Positions 21,515-31,887 of a stretch of 64,000 nucleotides of DNA are shown here, one piece after another (position 1 is the stretch's first letter; each line of letters begins with the position of its first letter). The notes below the pieces were generated by a model. That model was not told where the DNA came from and made no database searches. It saw only the letters and a program-made list of their open reading frames with translations. Location of the stretch: assembly GCA_000310025.1 (NCBI GenBank), contig FN649757.1, positions 561,138 to 625,137 on the forward strand, given 5' to 3'. The stretch is from Ectocarpus siliculosus (lineage: Eukaryota > Sar > Phaeophyceae > Ectocarpales > Ectocarpaceae). A program made the position numbers and the translations under genes.

Positions 21515-24475
21515 ATGAGTAGCACGTTCGGCGGGGCGGCCGCCTCTGCCGCGAACAATGACGCGGTCCCTGCCGCCGGCACCGACAGCCCCACCGTCGT
21601 CGACCTCAAAACATGCAAGAAGAAGACGGGAGGGCGATCTTTCGTGTGGAAGGGGGGCCTATTCCTGGTGGACCCGCAACAGCGGCCCGTGTGTTCTGTA
21701 TGCGAACAAGTGGTTTCGACGCCGCAGGGCAATACATCGAACCTTGTAGCTCACTACAGCTCGCCAAATGTGGTGGACAAAGAGGGGCACGCAACGAAGC
21801 TTGCAGCCGCGCAGGGTTTCAAGAAGCCGTCTCCGACCGGCGTGCCCGCTGGCCAAACGACCCTCGATGGCAAAATCCAGTGAGTAAATGAAGCATCACG
21901 CTTGCCCGGGTGGTGTCGCTAGTTTGCTAGTTTGGTTCAATCCGCGCAGTTTTGTATTTGTGGCGGTACCTTTTTGCACTGCTATTCCTAGTTCCTGTGT
22001 TATTTTTTCTCCTCCTCCTGGTGGTGTGCCATACGATGTACGCTGTTCTTTTCAAATTAGTCTAAGTTTCATTAGTGGCACCGTATAGCAGCTACAGCAG
22101 GCTGCGTGTTGAAGCGTGTATTGTAGAGCGTTCAATGTTCACAAAGTACGGAGGATGTGGTCTACCGCTAATTAGACTTGTGTATTTTGTATTTTGTCAC
22201 ACATCACACATCATACATAAATACAATAAATGCCAACAAAGCTCTTTGGAAAAACAACCTTCCTACGGTCAGGCTATCCCGCACCGAAGCGGTCGCCTCG
22301 GACCTCCTCGATTGGGTGATCCTCGACAACCAGCCGCTTTCGGTTGTGGACCATCCAGCGCTTGAGAAGGTGCTGCAGACAGCGACTGGCAGCGCTACCT
22401 TCGACGCTGGCGGCCGAAAGAAGTTTCGGACGGAGTTGATGAACAAGAAGAGAGTCGCCGTGGAGAACCTCAAGCGCATGCTGGTGGGGAAAAGCCTAGC
22501 GGCGACTAGCGACATTTGGACATCCAACACCAACGTAAGTATAACTCTTCTGCTTCCTGCGATATAATAAACATCAAACAGCAGTTGATGACAAATAGCA
22601 GTAGAACACTCACGATCTACGAGAACGCTCGGGTGGCATTTGAGGTACGTTGCCTAGTTAGGGACGTTGTTTTGATGCGTGCATTTTCGTGTGCGTATTG
22701 TTTCTTGTTCTGCCATATTTCGCCAAATCACCCAGGTGTCCTTCATCTCTCTGACTCTTCACTGGATAGAGACGTCCCGCAGCGAGTGGACCGTCAAGTG
22801 CGGCACCGCAGGCTGCGAGATCTTCGAAGGATCCCACACCGGTGTGCCCATCGGGGCGAAGCTCACGAGTATGCTGAAGGCTCTTGGGATCGAGAACCAA
22901 GTGATCAGCATGACGACCGACACGGCTGCGAACATGAAGAACGGCGTCATTGTCCACATGGCGCCGCAGATTCAGTGGCTTGGATGTGGATGCCACAAGA
23001 CTGAGCTCACGGTGCAGAAGTTCGTCAACACTCCCGGCCTGAAGGAGACCCTCAAAAGGTTCACCAAGGTTGCCGGGCACCTGCACAAGTCTGCGCTGTC
23101 GCTGGGAGCGTTCTTTGAGGCGCAGAAGGTGAGCAATTACGCTTGTATTTACATTTCTATTTTTCGCACGCTGTTGACACCATCACATCGTCACTGCACC
23201 ACTGCAGTCTTGCCGCTAGCCGCGCACGCATGTGCAGAGTAAAGAGGCAAACGTTTGCTTGTCGTGCTGTTGGGTTCTCATCGATCCCCGCCCCCTCCTG
23301 TGTTTCTCCCCCCTGATCCCCGTATGCATTCAGTTGAGGTTTCCCACCAAAAAACCTGCGAGGATCCCTACAGGCTGTGTCACGCGGTGGTGGTCGTGGC
23401 TGTCGATGCTCACTGTGTCCCTGGAGCACAAGAGCAGCGTTCTTTACACCGTCGAGCTCGCCAACGAACGCTCCAAGGTGGACATCGTCCTCCAGGACGT
23501 GGACTGGACAAACGCGGCGTCGATGGTGAGGATGTTGGAGCCTTTCGCGTCGGCGGTGGAGACCATGGAGGGTGACTACCTTGGCCTGGCGGAGGTCCCC
23601 TGCATCATGAACGTCTTGAACAACCACATCCAGAAGGAGTCGGCGGCGTTCACCCAAGGCCCGTTCCGCGTGGCTGGCAAAGCGATGCTCGTCGACCACG
23701 AAGATCGCTGGGAAAATGTCCCCGCGGTGATGAAGATGGCGTCCGCGCTCAGTGCCAGCACGAAAGATCTCGAGTGGCTATCGGACGCGGAGCAGAAGCA
23801 GTGGCGCGATCTTCTCGTGGAGGAGCTCAAAGTCCTGTTCACCCAGGACATCGATGCCGAGAAAGCGGCCGACAGCTCGTCGGCTGATAATGGCGGTGCG
23901 GGCGGTGGTGCGGGCGGTGGTGCGGGCGGTGGTGCGGGCGGCGGGTCCGTCGACCTTTCCGGCGATGAGCCGCCGGCGAAGAAGCAGCGCCTCAGCTTTC
24001 GAACGATGGCCGTCATGGCATCGAGGGGCAAGGGCCCTGGTGGATCAGGCGGCGCCGGACAGGCGCAGCAAACCAGCGCCGCGCGTTCCCCTTCGAGGCT
24101 CTCACTTGAAGCAAGAGTGCAGTCTGCAGAGCTGGAGCTTCGGCGCTTTGTTGTTGAGCAAGGCCTTGATCCCGAGCACGAGCAGACCTCAAAGGATGAG
24201 CTGAGTTGGTGGTGCCGACACCAATTCTCGTTCCCATCTCTGGTAGGCTGGCAGTCAAGTACTTGGTGATTCCTCCGTCATCGGCGGCGTCTGAACGCGT
24301 CTTCTCCATGGCCGGCACCATCGTCACGAAAAAACGCAACCGCCTTGGGGATGACACGGTCGATGCGCTTGTTTTCCTGAACGGTTCGCACGGGTTAACG
24401 TGGTCCAGCGGGATTTCGCAGCAGGCTCTCCGTCGGGTAGAAGAGGATTCAGGGTCCTTTGACCAGTTGCTATAG
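21515..24475 (+). CDS. hAT transposase, four exons, one frameshift near the C-terminus
   Basis: Exons are 21515-21879, 22273-22534, 22736-23128 and 23334-24475; all borders are GT-AG with matching phases. Exon 1 has a BED-like zinc finger (CSVCEQVVSTPQGNTSNLVAHY). Exon 2 carries TSDIWTSNT across the splice to VSFISLTLHW, the start of the RNase H-like catalytic core. Exon 3 has TTDTAANMKNG and a CGCHKTEL segment. Exon 4 has TRWWSWLSML. A glycine/alanine repeat (about 23893-23945) lies in the linker. After DELSWW the frame changes by one nucleotide around 24235-24250. The other frame then reads IPPSSAASERVFSMAG, the hAT dimerisation domain, to a stop at 24475. Without the frameshift the family architecture would be complete. 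Confidence 0.85.
23893..23948 (+). repeat. Short GGTGCGGGC tandem repeat inside the hAT transposase
   Basis: About five copies of a 12-bp GGTGGTGCGGGC-type unit encode a flexible Gly/Ala linker between the catalytic core and the C-terminal part of the transposase. Confidence 0.75.
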
Positions 24476-25411
24476 TGTGGTTTTGTGGGAAGTTTGCCGT
24501 CGGCCGTGTGCCGTGCAGTAGACTAGAGCTGCTCGTAGAACCGCAGCTGGTCGTAGGTTTTCGTTTTTAGTGTTTAGTTGGCAGCAGCTCGGAAGCCACG
24601 TAGCGCCAGGTACAGAGTAGTTGTTTTTCGGGGCACAGGTTGGCAATGAAACGCTCCAAGAAAACCAACATTTGCATTTCTCTAGATGCAGCATTCTGCT
24701 TCAACCAAAAACTCTGCTTTCACTATTTTCAAAAGAAAAGATGGGTCAACGGTGGCCTAGAGTAGTGGCCCAATTTACGTCATTATTGATGGGAAATGAA
24801 GCGAAAACGCCCCAATTTTCGGGCCTCCGGCGGCGCCTCCAGCGGGGCCCCCTCGCCAGCCGGGGGGGGCCTAGGTGGCTCGCACAGCGAGCTTCGAGCG
24901 CCTTCGCGCCTCCGCTCGCTGTGCTCGCCGGGCTCGCTTCGCTCGCGTATACCCAAGCGATATTTATCGTATCGAACGCTTCGCGTTCGATATCGTATCG
25001 AAGCGCGCAGCGCTTCGATATCCAACACTAGTGTGTGTGGAATCAATCGTGTATGGCATACAGCACTAAGCCTTCATCACCTGGCCGTACAACTAAGATT
25101 GATACGGTCATGTTTGTGAAATGATGCACTTGGCCGAAGAGCAAACATACAATAGCGTGCACCAACATCCGTGACAGATTCGGCCACCTGATGCAGTCGA
25201 CAAGATTAGGCATGGGTCACGGTACAGCGTGTGCTCGTGTTGCAGTTTTTCGTTGTAACTCACTTTGCCACCTCAGCATCCACAGGACCAGTGTAGGCGT
25301 CCAGCGCATCTCTCGCCAGTCGGGAGTAGTTCACGACCTTTTGTGACACGTTGGGGAGGTGTTAATGTGTGGGCGATGTATTGACTGGCACACTATTCTG
25401 TACCAGTAGTA

Positions 25412-26211
25412 CAGGAGGTGGCCCGATATAGCGGCATGTAGGGGCAAGCCAACCATATGCCACTGTTCAGGGCAGTGCTGCTGCTACCACCACTGAGGGG
25501 GGTCAATGTCGGCAATATTGCCACCATAGCGGAGAAACGGTTTTGATGTGCGCACCAATGACGTGAGAGGAGTAGAGTCTACTCGCTAAACACGTTCCAG
25601 CGTGTGTCAGAGATGTATCTGTACACAGCAGTTGTGTATCCACATGAAACACGCTCCGATCTTCGCACATCACATTAAAATATTACCAGCTCGAAGTGAC
25701 GACCCGACCGTCCCTTCCCACAGCCTACTTCAGTGTGTAGGGAGACTCGAAGAAAAATCCCATAGAGAAGTACCGCACACCAGTAAACTCACCACAAGAT
25801 GCAAAGACGTTGACAGCAGTGCACTGTAAACGCCGACCATGACCCCCCACGACACATGAACACCTACCGCCAAGCTGTTTTCAACCATGATTGAGTAATC
25901 GCTCTGATTATCCCCCAGTTGTGGGAGGTTTGGAAGTTTACACAGTTTTACACGCTGGCATGATATATGCGTGTGGAGCCAACGGTGGTGTGCGGTGTGC
26001 GTGTGCGCTTTGGTGTTGAGTTATAGGGGCTCCGACGGTTGGAGTTGACGCTACTGGGGGTGGTAGATACCCCAAAGAACCGCTATAACGGGCTTTGTCC
26101 TCAACGGCAAAATGCCGCCATATCGGGTTAAGGTTGTGACAAACGAGATATTAATGTCGCCGTATCGGCAATTCCGCTTTTGAGGTTGCCGCTATATCGG
26201 GCCTCCTACTG
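25412..26211. mobile_element. Non-autonomous Tc1/mariner-like element, second family member
   Basis: Inverted ends read approximately CAGGAGGTGGCCCGATATAG (left) and CAGTAGGAGGCCCGATATAG (right, inverted), about 25 bp long. They are flanked by TA on both sides (25410-25411 and 26212-26213). The ends are related to those of the element at 920-2389. Subterminal GCCGCCATATCGGG-like motifs lie inside the right end. It lies in intron 4 of Zn2Cys6 copy B. No ORF of note. Confidence 0.62.
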
Positions 26212-26630
26212 TAGTTCGAAATTGCGTCGGTTGGTAGCTGCAATTCAACGTGGAACAACGGTTCTATTCCTCATATCGGGTGAGCGAGAAACACGTCATC
26301 TTCTCCTCACCGATTCAACAGGGCTGCCCTTCACAAGAGCCCCCAGACCAACGGCACACCAAAATGTGCAAGCGGAGGGTCCCGTCGAAAGCTGATTTCC
26401 AGGGGTGATGCCATCCTCGGTGAAGATGGAGCCGAACTGACCTTGCGCGGGGGAGTCGTGCGGAGCGCCCGGCTGATGATGGGGAGTGGAGCTGGTCATC
26501 ATCCTCACCATCGCTCCGCGGATGTGGCTGGCAGCAACAGTCAATAGCACAAGAATCTTGAATTGGTCGATCCACTTAAGGGTCCCTATTGTCCGAGCGC
26601 CCATCGCTCGGACGAATCCATGCCTTCCAT

Positions 26631-26945
26631 AGCCGGTCGCCCCGGTGGTCTAGTTGGTATCCTCGAAACCTTCTAGAGGTCAGGTCAGGGGTTCGAACCC
26701 CGGCGCAAGCGAGCTTTTCTTGCAAAGTGAGTTTTTCTCTCGCTTCCGTTCCTGGCCTAGTGGATAGCATTAGTTCGTGTATACACAGAGGGAAGAGAGT
26801 GCTGAACTCTTCTCGCATCAAAAATCGAAGGCAAAGTACCGCAGGAGGGGAGGACAGAGAGGGGCTCTTCTGTGTGACCACTGGTTGGAGTAAACGGCAC
26901 TAGTGCTGTGAGCGCCGATTTGAAGTGAAGACAAAAAAATAAATA
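26631..26945 (+). mobile_element. tRNA-derived SINE, copy 2
   Basis: The head has an A-box-like TGGTCTAGTTGG (about 26648) and a B-box GGTTCGAACCCC (about 26689). The body matches the minus-strand copy at 15400-15684, and an A-rich tail ends near 26945. A second tRNA-like segment TGGCCTAGTGGATAGC lies in the body at about 26754, so the element may be a dimer of two tRNA-like parts. It lies in intron 3 of Zn2Cys6 copy B. Confidence 0.78.
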
Positions 26946-27989
26946 AAAAATATTGGTCTGATGACTCACGCTACATAACGTGATCATCTTGGCGGAGGTG
27001 CGCCGTGCTGAGTACACCGCCACAGTTTAACTGCACCTTCGGGTGGTGAGCGGCATAAATCCTATGCAGCCGAAGAAGTCACTGAGGCATGCGTTCTCCT
27101 GCATGCCCACAAGTCCGGTCGCCGGAGATGCACTCCACCTGAACCTGGTACAGTAAACGCGCGTTTCGACGTGATGAGATCGTTCAAACAGCTCTCTCCC
27201 GATACGACACGCAAGACTTGGAGGTTCTCTTCAAATTCTAGAATGCCCTTCATCGTCTTTTAGCTCATACCTGCGGCTCCGGTACACTTCCCACGTCATT
27301 CATGTAGTGCTTGGAGGTGCTGCTCGAGGGTGAAGCTCGCTCTAGTGTGGCATACACCAATGGGTAGCATTTTTCAGCTAGGCGTCGTTCTCCTCTTTCC
27401 TGTACCAACCATTTCGGCACAATACTAATGTGAGCTTCGCATGAAAACCGGTCTAACGGGAGAGGGAATGGGATCCTGTGACTCAAGCCGAAGATGGCCT
27501 TCGAAAAAAATCGATTGGAATCGAAACAACCTACAGGAGCGCAGACGACGGCTCACCTCAAAGGCAGCATGCCGCAGGCCAGGAGTGCGCCTGATGAAGA
27601 GTGGTGCAGCAACTCCGTTGACTGCATGCCAGCAGGACCACGTGGACGGCCCTGGTGCTGGTGCCCAGGCTGACGCTGGTGCGGCTTCCGCTTGCTGTAC
27701 GTGCATTGGACCCCAGCTCCTCGGCATCGACTGCATGAAGTAAGGGGCCAACGTATCGAGAACGACCTTCCAGCACCTACCGTTTGGACCTTTCGTCTTC
27801 AATGTTGGATTGCGGCATTTTGGCCGTGCTTTGAGAAGGTGTGTGCAGAGATGGACTGCGTGATACGGATGGAGACAAACCCCACCCGCTGCTCAGCCCG
27901 ACTGCAAATGGAATTAGTCATGCCCGAAGATTGAGCTGCCCAACGGTAGTGATGTATCTCTGCGTGATTGCTATGGAGGCGATCTTTCG

Positions 27990-28560
27990 GTTGTATTTAA
28001 TACCGGGGTGCTTACTACTTGGTCGAAAGCAACGGTTGAAGGAACTGGATACAACTTGTAGAGCGCCAGTATATGCAGTGTCTCGAGGAAACTCTAAGGA
28101 GGCCAGGTGGGGCGGCGGTGGCGGACATTTGCCCCGACGGAAATAACGCATCATTTCGAAACTAAAAAATTCTGGTTCGAACCTGGGATGTTGTAGATTT
28201 TGCTTGAACCGTTCAAAACCTATAGCCCTAGCCCTATCCCTAACCCCAAACAAACCCGACCCAAACCCTTCATATCGGTAAGAGCTAGGTCACCTGCACG
28301 TGTAAGCGTAGCCGCGGCGCAAGAAGTGGTTTAGGTCGCAAAACGCGAGCCTCTGCGGCGGCGCAAAAATGGCGAAGACCTAGTTTGCTGTACAGGTACA
28401 GTTAGCTTAAGCCACGGCGTGGGACAGATAGGTGAGACGCTAAGTTGCTGTGCGTGCTAGCCTTATACTGCGGAGCGAGAGGGGTAAATGCTAGGCTCCA
28501 CGAGCTGCACCTACCCCGGGACGAATGTTCCGAGAAATCGTGTTCCGACATGGAGACCAC
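27990..28560. repeat. Dispersed repeat, copy 1, with degenerate telomere-like motifs
   Basis: This matches 36725-37140 in the same orientation: GGTGCTTAC.ACTTGGTCGAA, a GGTGGGGCGG segment, a CCCTA.CCCTAACCCC tract (about 28226-28260), then CTGCACCTACC. The telomere-like tract is short and imperfect and is part of the repeat unit, so it need not mark a former chromosome end. It lies in intron 1 of copy B. Confidence 0.55.
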
Positions 28561-29133
28561 CACGTTCAGCCGAGTCGTGAGCTCACGGTTGTGTCAAAGT
28601 CGATTAGACCGTCTTTCTTGAATCTCTGTTTCTCTCCTTGATATTCGTTGATACAGTAGAACGAGCACAAACGGTGGGGCGGCGCCACCTCTAGCGAGAG
28701 CATCATTGCTATAGAATCCTTCAATAGGGAATTACTTGTGCCATTCTTGCGATTGGTATCTAGCAAACCCGAGATACGTGTCGACACTTCCACCAAACAT
28801 GCAAATCCCAATCAGACGAAAAGGAGCATCATCACTTCCAACAGTAACATCATGGCGAAGGTTCATGTCGACATATCACATATTCCGTACCTACCTGCAA
28901 GGTACAGGCCATAGCACTTCCTTTTCTTTCGCCCACATTCACAGCAGCTCTTTCGCATCCCAAGGTTGTTTGTAACAATGCTCCCCTCTTTCGCGTAAAT
29001 GGAATTCATGGTCACAGTCTTTACTCCGTGTCCCGTATTCCTGCGGGTGTGGGTAAAGGGTTGTGGTTTGCTCTTGGTAAGGGCAAGGTAGGGCTCTCTC
29101 ACGACTTTGCAAGGACGGTACATGCAAGTAGTA

Positions 29134-29138
29134 CAACT
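29134..29138. repeat. Target-site duplication CAACT (left), Copia element
   Basis: The 5-bp sequence CAACT directly before the left LTR is repeated at 36534-36538 directly after the right LTR, as expected of retroviral-type integration. Confidence 0.9.
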
Positions 29139-29492
29139 TGATCGATAATTCGGGTGGCTCGGTTCTTTGTGGTTGGAGCTCAAAGCGGGTGGCTCATGGC
29201 GGAGCGTGGATGGGTAGGAAACGTGTTGAAAACGTAATGCAAAAGTATTGTTGTATTCTTCGGGGGCGTGCTTGCGCTCGTAAATCTGTCACGGCATCAA
29301 GCACGCGTCACGCTCATCACGGTTAAAGTACCAAACAGACCTATCCGAATCTCCATCAAACTCTTCTCACTTCCAAGGAAAATGTCCAGAAAGTTCTGGA
29401 CCCTTCGTACCCCATCACTGCAATTTCCGTAGGTATGTGTACCAAAGATATCCCGTCATACTATGCTACGAGTACCCCCAATATATCTAATA
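29139..29492 (-). repeat. 3' LTR of the Copia element
   Basis: This 354-bp direct repeat is the counterpart of 36180-36533. On the plus strand it starts TGATCGATAATT and ends ATATATCTAATA; in element orientation it starts TATTAG and ends ATCA. Confidence 0.93.
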
Positions 29493-29503
29493 GCCCCCCT
29501 GCT
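29493..29503 (-). promoter_or_regulatory. Polypurine tract of the Copia element
   Basis: In element orientation GCAGGGGGGC immediately precedes the 3' LTR, the expected primer for plus-strand DNA synthesis. Confidence 0.7.
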
Positions 29504-29754
29504 CGTATGCATCGTCATGCTACGGCAAATACCAATCCTCTTCTGTACCACCATCTCCAAAACAAAACAAAATATACTCCAAGACAATCACAAGAAAAAA
29601 AAACGCTACCAAAACTCTTACAAAACAAACAAGAAAAATCCCAACACAACCGAAACTCTTACCACCTTCACCAGACTCTCTCTTTCTCTTGTTCGATCTC
29701 ATCTCTCTCTTTCTCTTTCCATACAGAATACGAATCGACCCCAAAACACCCTCT

Positions 29755-31887
29755 TTACTGCAAGTTCATCACAAAGTCACGGTGCAGCGCAAAAGACTCC
29801 TTGCTAATAGCCTTAGTCAAGAAATCTGCATGCTGAAATTGCGTCGGCACATGAGTAATTGAAATCTCTTTCCTCTCTACCAGCTCCCTGATAAAGTGAT
29901 GCCGTACATCGATGTGCTTCGAGTTGGAGTTCGTGATTGGGTTGTGCACAATCTGGATCGCTCCCTGATTATCCTCGAACACCGGGATGCACGGCATACC
30001 CGCACCTGGCAACATAAAACGCCACACCTGCCTCAAGAACAATACTTCCTTCAAGACGTCAGCAATTGCCACATACTCTGCTTCCGTGGTGGAAAGCGTA
30101 ACGCACTTCTGCGTCCTCGAAAACCAAGTTACACACCCACCCCCACACATCACTAGCCCCCCGGACACCGATCTACGGTCTGTCGCCTTGCTTGCATAGT
30201 CGGCATCCACAAACACCTGCATGCTCATCCCTGTCACTACTCCCCTCTCAAATGTAATCCCCATCCAACTCGTCCTCCTTACGTATCCTAAAATACCGAG
30301 TGCTGCCTTCCAGTGCACCATTTTGGGAGATGCACAATACCGCGCTACTGCCCGTACCGCGTTCGCGATGTCCGGCCTTGTTTGGGTGGCCAACCACATC
30401 AGAGATCCTACCAACTCGCGAAAAGGGACATCAGCGCACGCTTCGTTCTCGTCAAAGTCGGTAAGCTTCACGCTCACGGGCAAGGGCACACTCCTCCCCC
30501 ACTCAATGCCGTACTCTGCAGCCAACTCTTCGGCAAACCTCTGCTGCGAAATCTTCAACAACCCTCTCTCTACGTCTCTCTCGTAAAAGCACGCGGAGTA
30601 CCACCTCAACTCTCCAAGGTTCTTCACGGGGACCATCTCGTTGAGATCCCTGCCAAACTTGTCACACCTCTCCTTCTGCCCTACAGCAAAAATGTCATCC
30701 ACGTGGACCACGATGATCATGATCACACGTCCCTCCTCCATCAATCGAAAAACACATGCATCCGCCAGACACTGCAAAAAACCTAAAAGTAACAAACACC
30801 TCGTCAGGTGCGCATGCCAATGTCGTGATGCCTGCTTCAAACCATACAGACTCTTGCACAGCTTCACGATCAGGCCAGATAACCTACCACACCCCTGCGG
30901 TAAGCGCATGAAAACATCCTCATCAAGCTCAGACTGCACAAAAGCCTGCTGAATATCAAAATGGCACAAGTCAAGATTCTGCTCACATGCTAATGCTGCC
31001 AACAAGCGCACACTAGACACTGATACGGTGGGTGCAAACAATTCTCCAAAATTAATCGAAGCCCTCTGCATGTCCCCCCGCGCTACAAGTCTTGCCTTGA
31101 ATTTCGTCGGCCATCCATACTCGTCTGCCTTACAGTTGAATACCCACTTAGCATTGATGGCGTTCTCTACTGGTTGCTACACCGGACTAAAAGTTCCTGC
31201 ATCCAACAAACCGAAAAACTCTCGACCGACTGCATCATCCCACAACTCTGAGTGCGGGGACCGCATTGCCTCGATGAACGTCTTCGGCTCGCGGAGGTCG
31301 CTGGCCATGCAGTGCGGAAGGTCAGGCATCTTGTCAGGAGGACGCTCGGCGCGAAGAGCGGCGTCCACATCCTCGCGGGTGGCGAACATCGTTGCGAACA
31401 TCTGCGGTCTCCCCCCCCCCCCGGAATCCACGGTCCCCCCATCTCCCACAGCCCCCCCGCTTCCACGGCCTCCAAGACTCGGATCCGGCTGCGGCGGGGG
31501 CGGTAGGTCGCGGCGTCCTTGGTCTACGGCCTCCCGGGTGGCGAGCGACGAGATGAGGGTGGCCTTGTCCATCATGTCCAACAGCCCAAGGCGGTGGTGG
31601 AGAGCGGTGCCGCCACCTGGTGGCGACGGCGGTTGTTGTTGCTCATCCATGAACCGCACTCCATCGCCGCGCGTGCGGCCGTGAACTCTCGTGTCCTCCC
31701 GTCCCAACTCCTTGACGGCTCGTTTCGAAAGCGGCGGGTGCGGAGGAGCTGGGGCGGCGGCGCTGGCGGGCTGCGGCGGCGGCGGCGGCAGGCCCGGGGG
31801 CGAACGGGGCGGCGTGGCTGTTGTCGACGGTGGGGCTGACGATGGGGCGACGGAGACCGGCGACGGGGCTGAGGATGCTGTCAACAT
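29755..31887 (-). pseudogene. Copia reverse transcriptase-RNase H, interrupted by one TAG
   Basis: Two ORFs in the same frame (31887-31177 and 31071-29755) are separated by a TAG at 31177-31179 that follows DAGTFSPV. Before it is a proline/glycine-rich linker and the start of the RT domain (DLREPKTFIEAMRSP). After it come QNLDLCHFDIQQAFVQ, LPQGCGRLSG, YGLKQASRHWH and the catalytic VHVDDIFAVG. The RNase H region has DADYASKATDRRSVSG, LSTTEAEYVA and EDNQGAIQI. It ends DFLTKAISKE before the stop, a normal Copia C-terminus. The gap between the ORFs is open apart from the single stop, so this is one nonsense change. Confidence 0.88.

Larger units (their letters stand above)
21202..25030 (+). mobile_element. 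hAT DNA transposon, near-complete, with intact ends
   Basis: Terminal inverted repeats begin TAGTGTTGGATATCG. They are flanked by a perfect 8-bp duplication GTGTGTGT (21194-21201 and 25031-25038), diagnostic of hAT. Both ends carry several subterminal ATCGTATCG motifs in both orientations, possible transposase-binding sites. The 3829-bp element encodes a four-exon transposase on the plus strand and lies in intron 5 of Zn2Cys6 copy B. An internal frameshift suggests this copy cannot make full-length transposase. Confidence 0.9.
19286..28958 (-). pseudogene. Zn2Cys6 transcription factor, copy B (decayed, exons 1-8)
   Basis: Minus-strand exons: 28958-28895, 27730-27557, 27144-27037, about 26600-26311, 25337-25264, 20933-20888, 20665-20584 and 19396-19286. 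Exon 1 reads MRKSCCECGRKKRKC but a 1-nt deletion removes the fourth cysteine's frame. Exon 2 gives CSRCRGAGVQC. Exon 3 carries GLVGMQEN, exon 4 FWCAVGLGALVKG, exon 5 LARDALDAYTGP, exon 6 GYLYGFMGD. Exon 7 is 82 nt instead of 84, with frame breaks. Exon 8 reads IAEIVNHKQTVKV. Splice sites are mostly kept, so decay seems recent. Introns hold a SINE, a mariner-like element and a hAT transposon. Exons 9-13 were not found. It is closest to copy C. Confidence 0.75.

Noticed and set aside
26640..26710. Possible functional tRNA gene
   Set aside because: A- and B-boxes are present, but the acceptor and T-stem do not pair properly, and the sequence continues into a repeated body found in a second copy, so it is a SINE head.
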